A DNA stretch of 64,000 nucleotides from Pontederia crassipes (GCA_030549335.1 JAUKPH010000023.1:2604001-2668000); one strand, 5' to 3'. Shown: positions 1 to 12,039, counted from the first letter of the stretch. Notes: generated by a model from the letters alone, not told the origin. Numbers and translations: made by a program.

Positions 1-2665
1 GTCACTCTAATCCATTTGATGCCTGAAATACTTTGAACCATCCATATTTGGACATTTTCTAGGATTTATTAAAAGTTATCATTCCGGGCCCCTAAAATCA
101 TTAATATCGATATAAGTTATCACTCATGGACAACACCCAATTTCATTTGATATCTGAGCTAGCAACTATCATCATCTTGATCTTTATTTGTCAAAACACC
201 ATTCAAGGGCTTTGATGCTTGCTGTTTTGGGATTTGTAGCAGGAAGAAAGGTGGCCAAAAAGTGGAAAAAGTAGGAGGGACCACCTACTTTTTCCTGCAC
301 AAAAGGGAATCTGCAGCTGTGAATTCAGTCTAGGGACAGGTGGATGAAATCAAAGGATAAAGAACATTTTGATGCTGATCCTAGGGGGGAGAGGATTCAT
401 ATAAAAGGTGAAATTTCTGGAGGAGGAAGGGGGGCTGGACATTGAGGGTTTGGAGAAAGGCTGAGGGCTGTTGCTGCTGGACTTGCTGCTGCTGGCCGAG
501 ACAACTTCAAGAAGGATGGATTGTACTTGTTCTTCAATCTATTTTCTGTCAAGTTCTGTAAATATGAGGAGCTAAACTCCATTTCATCTAGGATAGGGTA
601 GTAGTTTAGATTAGTTATGGATGGAAATGGATTGAATTAATTTCTGCACTGAATCATTACTGATTTTTAGATTTCAGAATTGTTTAGAATTAGTTCTTGC
701 CATTGTTAGATCCCATTGTAATCTATAACTGAAAAGTTATCATTTGATCTATCCCTATTTCAGAAATGGATTAGAAATCAATGTCAAGTTCTGAATTCCA
801 ATTTAATTGAAAGTTTTGATTTCTGAAATTCTGATTTCCTGATTTTTCTGAATCTGAATTCCTGAACTTTTGAATCTGTTTGTCATTGTGGACCTGATTA
901 ATAGAGCAGCTGAGAGGTTGATATTATTCCCAATCTTGATAAAAAATGAATCAAGATGTTTGACATTCTTCATGATTCAAATCTGTTCACTGTTCCTAAT
1001 CTGATTTTAAAAACCTGAATTCTGATTCCCTGATTCCTGAATTTTCTGATTTCTGTGGCTATTAAGATCTGTTCTTCATTTTTAACCTGATTAATTGAGT
1101 CATTGGGATGTTGCTATTGTTCCTATCTTGTTCAGAAATGAATTAAGATGTTTGGACAATCATTTTGACTCAAATCAGATTGTTCCTCTGATTTCTGAAC
1201 TGAAAGCCTGAATTCTGACTTTTTCTGATTTCCTGCTGGAATTGTTTTATCAATTGAATTCCGTGATTTTATTCAATCATTGAGAGATGAACCTTAGGGA
1301 TCTCTTGCAGTCCAGAGATGGGTCAAGAAGCAATTGATAATCCTGATTGCATGGATTAATATTTTAGATTTCTGAATTGTAGAATTCTATTTTCTGATTT
1401 CAAATTGAATTTTGATTTCCATTGTCAAGCCTCAATTTAATCTACTGCTGAGAGGTAGTCATTAGGTCATCCTTGAGATCCAGAGATGGGCCAAGGAGCA
1501 ATGGCAATTGTGAATTCCTGTGATCATATGCTTTGCACTTCCAATTGAATTGTGTTTGTGCGGATTTCATTTTATTTTGCAACCGAGAGGTTGAATTTAA
1601 ATCCCCCTGGAATTCAGAGATGAGTCAAGGAGCACAAGCACCATATTTGGGTAGATTTCATCCTGGTTTGATTGATTGGAATGATTCCATCTTTTTATGA
1701 TTGCAATAATAAGATGATTGCTTAAGGTCCCTGTGCATAATTAATGGTTTTGCATGTCAAAATGATAGAATTGCCCTTTAACGATAACTTGGCAAAGGAA
1801 AAACGATAACTTGTTCAAATGGACTTAAAACTTTGCACAAGTTGAGATGTGACTATCCAAATATGATTTATACATGATAATGATGGATTTAGGGCAAGAA
1901 AACCATTGAAAATTAGTTCACTCAAAACCATTGAATTTAAATCCTCCTGGAATTCAGAGATGAGTCAAGGAGCACAAGCACCATATTTGGGTAGATTTCA
2001 TCCTGGTTTGATTGATTAGAATGATTCCATCTTTTTATGATTGCAATTACAAGTTATCATTCCAAAATTTCTTTGAATTGTAAAAATCAGCAATGAACTT
2101 CCAATTGAGCTGAATGATAACTTGATTTTCAGTGAGGATCCTCTATTGATTCAACCTAGCTAACAACTATATGACAATATGTTGCTTAGTTAAAGGCCAA
2201 TTGAGCTGTGGGAGCAGCTACTTTTCAGGTTGAATCAAAATTGGACATTCAATGATAACTTGACCCATTCCATCCTTAATTAATTTAGATGAACCCCAAC
2301 TCCTAGAAGAACCTTCCTCATTGATAGTTAAACCTTTTTAGAACTCAATTTAGCATTTACATCTCAGTTTTACAAAAGTCTCCAAAACCCCAAAACCTGT
2401 TATCATTCTGCACTTGTTAAAAATCTATTTTCACTTTCCTTTAAAAATCTGTTTTTAGCCATTAGAGTAGAACTAATCTAGATTATTTTAGGATATCTTA
2501 GACTTCAAATTCTTGTGGATACGACAACCTGAGTCTACTACAACTTACTTGTGCACTTGCAGCTAGTGAATTGGGAGACCAAAAAATGAAAAATCTCAAG
2601 TTTGACCCAAAAATCAGCAAGTTATCACTCAACCTCCCAAATATCACTACCATAGGTTTTAACAG
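1..2665 (+). repeat. LTR/leader-like remnant of a retroelement
   Basis: No gene is seen. Around 2500-2570 is a motif common near the ends of plant gypsy LTRs (GTGGATACGAC followed by TGTGCACTTGCAG). The same motif and its neighbourhood recur reverse-complemented at about 33690-34250, so one repeat family occurs twice in the window. Positions 900-1700 hold about five degenerate units of roughly 170 bp, each with a GAGAGGT-like start and an AGAGATGGGTCAAG-like core. GATAACTTG and its complement recur through the block. The family assignment (gypsy, Athila/Tat-like) is inference. The block is broken and old. Confidence 0.45.
1591..2047 (+). repeat. 117-bp direct repeat pair, period 340
   Basis: Positions 1591-1707 and 1931-2047 match over 117 bp, with two differences seen by eye. 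The repeat runs from TTGAATTTAAATCC to TTATGATTGCAAT. The 340-bp offset suggests a local tandem duplication inside the retroelement-derived block. Confidence 0.8.
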
Positions 2666-2673
2666 AATTATCT

Positions 2674-4277
2674 ATGTTTTTTAAAGATCTTTGTGCATCC
2701 ATCGTTCGGGAAGAAGACATCTCCCGGTTAGAGACTTCTTTTGTGATTACCTTATGCAAGGCTGAGAAGATATTTCCACCTTCTTTCTTTGATGTGATGG
2801 AGCACTAGTCGCGGATCCGGTTCAGTATCGATGGATGTATTCTTTCGAAAGGTGCATGTTATATTTGAAAAGGAAGGCAAAAAATAAGGCAAAAATTGAC
2901 GGCTCCATATGTGAAGTATATTTCATTGAGAAGGTGTCAAATTTCACTTCAAAGTACTTTGAGCCACACATACAATCACGACACACCCAAGTTCCAAGAA
3001 ATGATGATGGTGGTGAAAGAGAAGTTAACATGAATATTCTATCCATCTTCAAGTACCCATATCGGCTTTTTGGTACCGGACGCAAAGTTGTCTTGAATGA
3101 CAGAGATCTCACTGCCGTTGAGAATTATGTCCTTGCAAATTGTAGCAAAGTGACACCGTATCTCGAGTAAGATAATTTAATTTAATATGTTATATAATTT
3201 AAAGTTAACTGTTGTTATATGATTTCATTAATTAACAATTATGAATTCAGGAAATTCAAAGAATTACAATGAGAAACCAATCCGTTAGTTTCAAACGATG
3301 AGTTATTGAAACTATGAGACGAAATCAATCCGTTAGTTTCAAACGATGAGTTATTGAAACTACGAGACGAAACCAATCCATTAGTTTCAAACGATGAGTT
3401 ATTGAAACTACAAGATGAACATTTTGCCGATTGTTTGAAATGTGAAGTGAGAATTCTTTCCACTTGCTCATAATTATTACTTAAGTTTGTAATTTTTTAA
3501 TAAAGTTTTTAGTTATTTTTCTTGTAGGTTATTAATGGCTCAGTCATAGAATTAAAAATACGAGATCTAGATTATGACCTAAAGAAATAAGTTCTTAGCT
3601 ACTGCGGCATCATAGTCAATGGATATCGATTCCATACAGAAGAATATAGCCGACAACGTTCAACTGTTAATAGTGGCATATATGTTCTAGGAAGCATGTA
3701 CGGGGACAACGATTTTGATTACTATGGTGTTATAGAAGACATCATAGAATTGTCTTATTTGGGAAAATCTAACAAAGTCATGGTGCTAAAATGCTGTTGG
3801 TTCGATCTAGAGAAAGGAGTTCGGATCGATCAAAAGTTTAAATTGGTGGATATTAACCCTCGATCGAGACTTCAGTAATACGATCTATTCGTATTGGCAG
3901 AATAATCGCAACAAGTGTACTACACTAAGTATCCATAAAAAAGAACCAAGGATGAATGGTTGGCGTCATGCAAGGTGAGAAGTAGACTATTCTTAGCATA
4001 AACAATGGTAGATGATAATAAAACATCATCTGTATCCAACAATGTGCCCATGGATGATTACTATCAAGAAGATAGAGTGAATGAGATGATCGATGTAGCC
4101 GATGGATTTGAGAATATTCAATTGGTTGAAGATGACGCTGAGCCAATGGAAGAGTTCAATTCAAATGACTTCTTGGAAGTGAACTTTGATAATTTCGTTA
4201 ACGATGCCTCGAACAAAGATTATAGTGATGACAACGAAGATGATGAAAATGAATCAGAGTACGAAACAAACGAATGA
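2674..4277 (+). pseudogene. TNP2-like CACTA transposase, C-terminal part
   Basis: The + translation resembles the C-terminal half of plant TNP2 transposases. It first reads FFKDLC and then ETSFVITLCKAEKIFPPSFF. Next come PVQYRWMYSFERCMLYLKRK and SRHTQVPRNDDGGE of the DUF4218-type region (2835-3170). A DUF4216-type region follows (GYRFHTEEYSRQR, YGVIEDIIELSYLG, WFDLEKGVRID; about 3610-3878), then an acidic tail rich in D and E (4005-4277). A stop follows VMEH near 2808, exactly where the middle of the DUF4218 region is missing, so this is an internal deletion. A stop at 3876-3878 separates the tail. An intron-like AT-rich gap lies at about 3171-3240. This is a dead transposase gene. Confidence 0.82.
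3273..3416 (+). repeat. 48-bp minisatellite, three units, in transposase frame
   Basis: Three consecutive 48-bp units start at 3273, 3321 and 3369. Each encodes a 16-residue peptide of the form NPLVSNDELLKL plus a short D/E-rich linker. Because 48 is a multiple of 3, the expansion keeps frame. It sits between the DUF4218-like and DUF4216-like parts of the CACTA transposase. Confidence 0.9.
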
Positions 4278-5023
4278 ATCCTGTAGTTCTTCTAATTACA
4301 CAAGCTTCTTACTTTTTTTTGGTTATATATGGTTACCGATGATAAGACAAGATTGTTAATTTTTTTTAGTCATGGTTACTAGAGGTTGAGCATCTGAGTC
4401 ATCTCGCTCTTTTAGGTGTTTACTCCAGATGAGTCAGCTATCACAACCACCAGATAATATATTTATTATTAGTTGCTTAGTTATAGTTGATTATAATAAT
4501 TAAATTTATTTTTTAATAATACCAGTTGCTCCATCGCCGATGGGGCACGTAGCCGCATCGTCACATAGTAGGCGATTCATTGGTGGGTCGACTCCACGTA
4601 TCACTCTAGCTACATGTCACATTGTAGATGATACATAGTAGAATATATTATTTTTTAAATATTTTACTTTTGTGACAGTTGCTCCACAGTCGATGGGGCA
4701 CAGAGTCGGGACGTCTCGATCGCACGATGACGATCGGCATGTCACACCAAGTTATTTTCTGCATATTCCATAATTTTAAATAGGAGATAAATTTTATGTA
4801 TTTTCTTATGATGACAATTGTTACGCCACCGCCGAGATTACCGGATACTTACCCCAGGTGATATATTTATTATTATTGACATTATATTTCCCAATTAATT
4901 ATATTAATCATTTTTTAGTAATGTCAGTTGCTATGCCGCCGATAGCTCAAACACCTGGTCACAATCTGACGAACAGACTGTCACGGATCATGCAGCGGTC
5001 AACATCACTCGAGGTGAAAACAT

Positions 5024-5051
5024 TACTATATATATATATATATATATATAA
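5024..5051. repeat. TA microsatellite
   Basis: An uninterrupted (TA)n run in a presumed intron of the CACTA second gene. It is a simple repeat with no further signal. Confidence 0.95.
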
Positions 5052-5366
5052 CTACTTTAATTTGGTATGACACTAATGATTTATTTTGTATTAGGGCCCG
5101 TAGATGATGTTGGACCTTCTCACCCTACCCCAATTGTACCGGATGATGATTCCTCTTCGACAGATGAAGAAGGATTACACAATAATGGGGTGGTCACCGT
5201 GAATAATATTGTTCGATCGTAAGTTAAATAAGTTGTAAAAATTTTGTTATAGTTTTGGTTATCATTGAAAATTAATTCTTCTTTGTAATTGGCAGGACCA
5301 CTTTCATACCCGCTAGTACCATGCGGGATGTCAATGCTCTTGTTCTTTCCCACTTGTCGAAAGGGG

Positions 5367-5424
5367 CAGGATCCTGGAAAGATGTCCCAATTCAACAGGA
5401 TCCTGGAAAGATGTCCCAATTCAA
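5367..5424 (+). repeat. 29-bp tandem duplication
   Basis: Two copies of a 29-bp unit beginning CAGGATCCTGGAAAG lie head to tail at 5367-5395 and 5396-5424. The length is not a multiple of three, so it disrupts the surrounding CACTA reading frame. Confidence 0.9.
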
Positions 5425-6889
5425 GTGTGGGATGACATCTTTCGAGCCTTTATGGTATGATCTTTTATTTGGGTTACATAATTTATTTTATATTATTTTA
5501 AAATTACTAAGATTTAATGTATTTTATAGGAGGCAAATCAATTTCATCCGGATCTTAGTTTAGGGACGATCCGGAGAGCTTTTGAGGAAGTCGCTGTGAA
5601 ACGCCTCCGAAATCGATTATACAAGTTTCGCAAGGTCATCACGTCCGTCGGCCTGACTTTGGAGCAGGACATACAAAGATGCTCAAGGCATATTAGGCAC
5701 TCAGTTTGGGAGTCTTTATGTAGGAAGTGGTATGTTTACTTTTAAATTATTTTTATTAAATTCATAGTTTTTGAAAGTCTAAATATTTGATGTTCATAAA
5801 GGATGGATGAACGATGGCAAAGGAAGTCGGAAAAGGCAAGAGTTAACCGACTTTCGAAGCCTGTGCTCACATCCACATAGGGGTCGATGCGATTTGACGA
5901 GCATCGACGACGCATGATAATTTACATACAAATTCAATTTATCAAACTTTTGACTTAGACTTATTTTATAAAATTTGAAACTTTAACCTATAAGGTGGTC
6001 CTGTGGACTTTCGCTTGGTCTACGAGGCCATGCATAAGAGCCGAAAGACAAACGACTTGGTCACGCCCACTACTCCCAGGCTTTTGGTAAGTCTCATCAC
6101 ATGTTCATTTGGATGTTGACGTTAGTGCACTATTTTTGAAATGCGCAATGTTTAAATTTTTTAGGATGTGTATAATGCGAAAATGGCTGAAAAGTACGAA
6201 GATGATCCGAGTACTCAGCCATCAGATAATGTTTCTTGGAAGGGATATCATGTTTTTAACTTATGCGTTTTTAGATATATAATTTATATTATATGATTGT
6301 ATAATTTTACTATTTCGTAGAGGACCCTGCTATTTGGGAGGAGGTGGTCGGCACGACATGAGGAGGATACTTGCGTGGCCTCGGCACAGCCGCTCAGGTA
6401 CCTAGGAGGAGCGGAGAATATGCAGGCGGCCCATTTTCTCCGAGCTCATCCACTGCACCTGATATAACACAGTTATCACAACAATTATCGTAGCAGCTTC
6501 GGAGCAGGTGTCACAGGTGTCGCAACAGTTGGCTCCGCTGTTGCAGGCGATTTAGGGATTGATCCCACCGTAGAATCCATCCCCGCGAGGCCTTGGACCG
6601 AGTACGTGTGGATCGAACGTTCGGAACGATAACAATAACTCCCAAACCTAGGATAGAAACAAACCATGGATAGAAACTATACTTTTGTCACTTATAGACT
6701 TATTATTAGATATAAGTATAGTTCGTTAATTCAGTTTATTACTTTTCATATTTTTATCTTAAATATTGTGCCTGTGATGTTTTCATATTATGCTTGTGAT
6801 GAATATCAATGCATCAATGCATTTATATGCATTATATATAATTGTATGGTGTGGGAAGGGGAAAAAATGTGGCTGTAATGGGTCAAAAA

Positions 6890-7365
6890 AATCTGTAATT
6901 AGCACCTCCATAGCGTCACATTAGCGTCGCCAACATAGTTGACTCTATATTAAATATATCGACCTTAGCGTCACGTTAGCATCTCATTGGTGACGCAACA
7001 AACATGATGTTGGCCTCATAGAAGCACCGAAATAGCGTCAACTAACGTATAATGTTAGTGTCTCTTGAGTGCCGAAATAGCGCCTCCTCTGTAGCGCTAC
7101 TTGAGCGTCGACTTAGCGACGTCTATCTACTGCTCCCAGCCGGACACCACACGTCTTAGTAACATCGAGATAGCATCAATCGTTGGCGCTAGTAGAGTCT
7201 CCTCTTTTGTTGGCTTTGCTGCGATGCCATTAGCCACCGACTACCTGCGTCGCATTTAAATGACGCTATTTGGACGCTAATGTGACGCTATATGTTCCAG
7301 AGACTCAATAGTGCCTCCGTAACATCTCGTTACTTGGGTTGCTATTCTTCAATTTTCTTCTAGTG
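6890..7365 (+). repeat. CACTA 3' subterminal repeats and terminus
   Basis: At least ten copies of TAGCGTC, GAGCGTC, TAGCGAC or their complement GACGCTA occur in both orientations. The block ends in TTCTTCTAGTG. Such dense short subterminal words are the binding sites of the TNPA-type protein in CACTA elements (family knowledge). Confidence 0.85.
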
Positions 7366-8489
7366 AAAGTCTAATTATCAACTCCAAGACAAATAATTCC
7401 ATCAAGCACCCGACAAAGCTTTGGAGCCTCTGCATATTCCAGAATGGTCATAGAAAGATGTTTCCATGAACTTCATCATTATTCTGCATAAGTCTGAATG
7501 GGTGGGTACCATCATGGTGATCGTGGATGAGTTCTTTAACTATGTCATCTTCATCGGCAGCTTTGCGAGCTATTTGGCCACTGAAACTATAAAATTATTC
7601 ACAAAACATGTGGTGAAGTATTGGAACATTCCCCAAAGCATCATCAGCGATTAAGATGGACGATTTGTCCAACAACTTTTGGAGGAAGCTATTCAAGATG
7701 ATGGGTTCCAACCTTCATTTCTCCATTGCACTTCACCCCAGACCGACAATCAGACATAACAGGTGAATTGTATATTAGAGATGCAACATTATGTGAATGC
7801 CAATTAGAAGGATTAGGTGAAACTACATGACATCGCAGAATTATTTTATAATGTACAAAAGAAAGAGTTGATCAATCGGAGTCCTTTTTTAGATAGTGAC
7901 AAGTCAACAACCCTTGACGCCATAGGTCGTTGCTACTTCTTATGGTGATAAAGTCTTAGACAGTGAAGCGAAGCACATGACTTGAGCATGTTTGCACAAG
8001 ATAGTGAAGCACATGAAGAAGTAGACCAACACTAATGGGACACCAACTTCAATGTCTGAGACTCGATCTTGGTGAAGCTAATCCACTATTTTTTACTTAG
8101 CAGGAAGAATCTGCACAAGGGCCTTGTTAGGCAATACAAAGGTCCATTCAAGATCCTGAAGAAGGTAGGAAATATGGCATACAAGCTGGATTCCTACATG
8201 CAATAACATCTCATTTTTCATGTCAGTCTGAAACCTTATGTCAAAGTCCTTGAAGATCTCGAGCGTTGATTTCAAACTACGCTCCGATGGCCATCCATCA
8301 GCAAATTATTGATCAACTTTAAGAAGTGCTCACCATTCGAGGATCAAACTGGAGGAGTGATCTTATTCAATGGAGCAAAAGACTAGGCACTAATAAAAGT
8401 TGGGAATCCGCAAAAGCATTGTGACAGTTTAAATAGAAGATTGAAGTTACAATGCTAAGAACGTTGTCGACTTGAGTGGAGGAGAATGT
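7366..8489 (+). mobile_element. Gypsy chromovirus fossil: integrase and chromodomain part
   Basis: A fragment of a Ty3/gypsy chromovirus in + orientation. An integrase-core segment (about 7420-7700) contains PLHIPEWS and KHVVKYWNIPQSIISD. A segment like the integrase C-terminus and chromodomain (about 8080-8450) contains RQYKGPFKIL, HVSLKPYVK and a W-rich end near 8410. A purine-rich tract, GGAGGAGAA, lies just before TGTCATGG at 8490, as expected for a polypurine tract next to an LTR. The element is incomplete and broken many times. Its left side abuts the CACTA end. Confidence 0.75.
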
Positions 8490-9330
8490 CATGGATGCCT
8501 TATAGCGCATCCGTCAATCGATGAGTGATCTTACATTTTCTATATTTTCTTCTTTTATCCCACTTTTATAAGTTAGACTTAGCATGACACACCAATGGTG
8601 TAATATTGTAATTCCGTAATAAAAAGTGTGTTCCTAGAGATTATCCTCGATGCCATGCGTCACCAATGATTCAAAGCTTCCATAAGCCTAGTGCATTAGC
8701 CTTAAGCATGGCATGGAAATCTACACAACATAATGTCCTGATTAAGCATTTTGCCTAGGCATCCATTTGCTCCAAATGCCTCTACTGGAGCATTCGCTCG
8801 AAACAAGCACTCGGGTCATGACCTCCTAGTCACGACTCAATAAGTGAGTTCATAATTTTGTTAATTTGAAAATTCATGGCACATTAGTATTGTCTAATGT
8901 CATGGAGAGTGGTTACTCCATGTTATCAAGGCTCTGAGGAATTTTCTACTTGGTTGTTAAGGTATCACAATTTTTTGGTTATGACCTAGACAATGACTAT
9001 GCAATTTAGTTGGGTTACTAATGGATCAAGACTTTCTGATTATGGGTTTGTAGTGTCTTCAAAATCTATGGTTTGGACAATCATGGCTCATCACATCCTA
9101 GTCATATCCCATGAAATCATCCTTTCATAACTAATTCCTATGATTCTCTAGAAAAACTAATTTTTTGCCCTTGTTATGTGATCTTCATTTTGCTAGTGTG
9201 ATTCAAGGCTCGCGACTAGGCTTTATGACCCATGAAAAATGACTCATAACCACGAGTTACGATGCAATGATGCAAATCGATAGGTTTCACCATACTCGAC
9301 ATATTGCATAACCTATGACTTGATGTCACG
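8490..9330 (+). repeat. Probable LTR start and unassigned TE sequence
   Basis: TGTCATGG after the purine tract looks like the beginning of the 3' LTR of the preceding chromovirus. The far edge cannot be placed by eye. No gene is seen. Words such as GTCACGACT and TATGACC recur here, like decayed versions of the GGCCGTGAC words in the LTRs near 26 kb. Confidence 0.35.
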
Positions 9331-9539
9331 TCTTGTGAAATAATTCTTCCCAGATTGTCCCTTCTTTGTCTTTCTTCCACATATATAAACATTTATATCA
9401 TTCTTATTTATTCTATATTTCTTAAAGTACAATATTTAAGTATTTAGATGGTTTTTGGATCAAGAAACATAATTTAGGCATTCATGATGAAATATATGGT
9501 TCATTCTACAGTTATCAAGATGAACAATAGTAGAAATAA

Positions 9540-9994
9540 CAAAGTCGTAATTTCAATTATCTAATAACAAAGGTTGTTGTTAACACGTCAATCCAAACAT
9601 AAAATCATCATTGAGGAAGAATTAGAGTTTGGATTCCCTCAAATATACCTCAAGGTTTTAAATTAAAAGTATAGTTCTTATCTCCTTATTGCTCCTTCTT
9701 TCGGTCTTCCTCCTAGATTTTGCCTCCTTGATCCTCTTTTTTTTTCTCTCCTTTTATGCTCCAAATCCACTCCAATTCCCCCTTTAAGCTCCCATGGTTT
9801 ACACGCAAAAATTTGGGGTTCTTTAGGATATTTTTGGGGTTTATGGTGACTTCAGAAGAGAGGTTAGGGAGAATGGAGTTTAAGGCATTTCTTTTTTCAA
9901 TTTATACTTGGGGCTTAAGAAGGGGTTTTATGGATTTTGGACTTAGATGGACTTATGATAGGATAACGCCCTTTTATTCATTTGGGGTATTACA
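9540..9994 (-). repeat. Tekay/Del-like LTR start, minus strand
   Basis: Read on the minus strand, sequence starting TGTAATACCCCAAATG at 9994 resembles the starts of the other Tekay/Del-like LTRs here (25515, 29340 and 61103). The pyrimidine-rich CTCCTTCTTTC stretch and the TCAATCCAAA segment match the arrangement at 28990-29340. The distal edge is not visible, so this is a fragment. Confidence 0.5.
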
Positions 9995-10400
9995 ATAGTA
10001 GTCATTGTAATAGAGTAGTGTGTGAGAGGTGACTATTTCTTTTGTTATATTTGGAAGCTCCTTGTAGAAGGGACTTCACCTTGCCTTCACCTTGCCTACT
10101 AAAAAGGCAATTGTGTAAGGCTTCCTTCTCCTCAAGTGAAAATAAAGTTGATAGTGGTCGAATCATCAAGGCATGAAGACTCATAAGAGGGGACGCAGAT
10201 CAAGAGGATTGGGACGACGTGAACAATTTAAATTTTCTTCTTTGTCTCTTACTTTTCTCTAACTTTGATTGTATTTTGGTTGCTAAGGTTCTCTAGATAA
10301 TTGACTTACTTTTGAAAAAAATAAAACTTTTAACACCAATTCAACCCCTCCCCCTCTTAATGCAAGTTATCCTACCATTGGCGTTAGAGGTTGGTCGCTC
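9995..10400 (+). repeat. Copia-like LTR end with primer-site-like sequence
   Basis: A stretch ending with CCAATTCAACCCCTCC and then TTGGCGTTAGAGG resembles the U5 end and initiator-tRNA-type primer site of copia (SIRE-like) elements. No gag follows that I can recognise. The assignment is tentative. Confidence 0.3.
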
Positions 10401-11330
10401 TTATTTTTAAAGATTTAACCATCGTATAGCATGACATCCATTAATTTAAAAAAGGTCATTATATTTTCCACTTACCTAGTTTAAATATCTCATTTTCACA
10501 TTCACAATTCAAATGCAAGTATATAGTTCATTAGTTTTGATATATGGAAAAAATATAATAAATGATTTTAAAACACCAAAGAAAGTTACAAATAATATTT
10601 ATATAGCTTGTTGTTTTGTCAAGATGATGATTTTCAAATTTTCTTAGCAACATTTTATTTTGGAATGAATATATTTGTTCTTTATATTTCAATTAATTTA
10701 ATCTTATGTCTAAATACAAAAGACATTAAAATGATGGATCACACGCTATAACCAATATAATGGATGAATAACGCTCCTTCACATCATTCACATCCACTGA
10801 TGAAACCATTCAAGAAGATAATTATGATGAAATCCACTCTCAACATCTACAATCGGTGATGAAGAAGAAAGATTTGTCAAATTGTGAATGAGAAGGTAAA
10901 TAATGTATATACTAGCTTCTAAAATATTGGGGATAAAAAATGCAACAAAAATACTTTTGTTGTGCATAATGATATAACATTTTTTAGTAAAAATAATATA
11001 TTTTATGAAGAATGATAATATTTTGATTTATGATTTGGATGCTATGAAACTTGACCTTCAAAGTAAAGCATGCATAATTCAAGAAGAGAAAAAGAGCTTA
11101 ACATCTCTTATTTTATTTTATGAATATTTGAAAATATGAACAAGATAAACATTAAAAAAGAAGAGCGTATTATTGAAACCCTAGTTATCACATTCTACTC
11201 TCTCACTTTGCAACTAAGAACACACTATTCTTATAGAGAAATAGTGATAAAGGTTCTTTTACATTTTCTTAACCCAAAAAACAATTATTGAGGATAGGAA
11301 ATAAAATGTCTCCATTCTCCGGGTAAATTA
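10401..11330. other. AT-rich spacer, no gene seen
   Basis: No supported coding region, RNA gene or clear repeat. The composition is AT-rich and all frames are short. Confidence 0.6.
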
Positions 11331-11547
11331 CACGAATGGTCCCCCAACTTTGAGTCGATTTCTAAATGGTCCCCCAACTTTAATTTATAACGAAAACGTC
11401 CCTCATCTTTTATTTTCTTGCACGATTAGTCCTCTTGACCGATGATAGTGGTTTTTCGGTTGCCTTGCATACGTGGCCAACACATCAGCCATTTCTCTCT
11501 CATCCACGTCATTTAAGTGATCCACGTCATTTAACGATCCAAACCAA

Positions 11548-11740
11548 GTAAATTACACGGATCGTCCCCCAACTTTGAATCTATTTATAAATAGTCCTCC
11601 AACTTTGATATTATTGCATGATTCATCCACTTGACCGGTAAGAAATAGTATCCCGATTATCTTGCCATGTGACATAATAAAATATAATAAAAAAATTAAC
11701 TAGTTGACATCACATAATAAAAAATATTATAAAAATTTAA
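11548..11740 (+). repeat. Second, internal copy of the MULE left terminus
   Basis: GTAAATTACACGGATCGTCC at 11548, followed by CCAACTTTGA and a CACTTGACCGGT block, repeats the order of motifs at 11331-11480. This indicates nesting or tandem duplication of the terminal inverted repeat. Confidence 0.7.
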
Positions 11741-11753
11741 AGACGCGGACGAG

Positions 11754-12039
11754 TTTCTAAGCTTGCCCTTTGGCGAGTTGGTATAAGGGGCGCCGACCCC
11801 CCTCTCCAAGCTCGTCCACTAGCGAGCTTCGCACAAGGGGCGTCAACGCCCCCTCGCGAGCTCGTCGACGACCCTAAACGACTCAAAATTGAGAGACTAT
11901 AAAAAAATAAAAATGATAAGAACGTCGACGAACTCGCAAGGGGACGTTGACGCCCCTTGTGCGAAGCTCGCTAGTGGATGAGCTTAGAGAGTGGGGTCGG
12001 CGCCCCCTATGCCAACTCGCCAAAGGGCGAGCTTAGAAA
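11754..12039. repeat. 117-bp inverted repeat with 52-bp loop
   Basis: Arms at 11754-11870 and 11923-12039 are complementary with about nine mismatches, most of them C/T type. The arms are GC-rich (GGGGCGTCAACGCC, GCGAGCTTCGCAC) and the loop is AT-rich. A transcript across this would fold into a long hairpin. Confidence 0.9.

Larger units (their letters stand above)
4870..6640 (+). pseudogene. TNPA/ORF1-like CACTA second gene, broken
   Basis: Several exon-like pieces downstream of TNP2 fit the plant transposase family (Ptta/En/Spm, PF03004-like). A proline/serine-rich N-terminus with MPPIAQTPGHNL is at about 4930. A segment with WKDVPIQ and FECGM-like text is at 5321-5450. A basic segment MDERWQRKSEKARVNRLSKP at about 5803-5870 is followed by GPVDFRLVYEAMHKSRK (about 6000-6060) and DVYNAKMAEKYEDDPS (about 6165-6220). 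AT-rich gaps between pieces look like introns. Stops occur in every frame within the middle part. A 29-bp tandem duplication at 5367-5424 shifts the frame. Confidence 0.7.
2670..7365 (+). mobile_element. CACTA (En/Spm) transposon, 5'-truncated
   Basis: A class II element with the two usual CACTA genes in order. A TNP2-type transposase remnant lies at about 2670-4277 and a TNPA/ORF1-like remnant at 4870-6640. A subterminal region at 6890-7360 is dense in TAGCGTC/GACGCTA words, and the element closes with CTTCTAGTG at 7357-7365, the complement of a CACTAGAAG terminus. No matching CACTA terminus is found upstream, and TNP2 homology starts abruptly near 2670, so the 5' end and most of the catalytic region are missing. 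The copy looks inactive. The 3' end abuts a gypsy integrase fossil, consistent with insertion into it. Confidence 0.85.
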
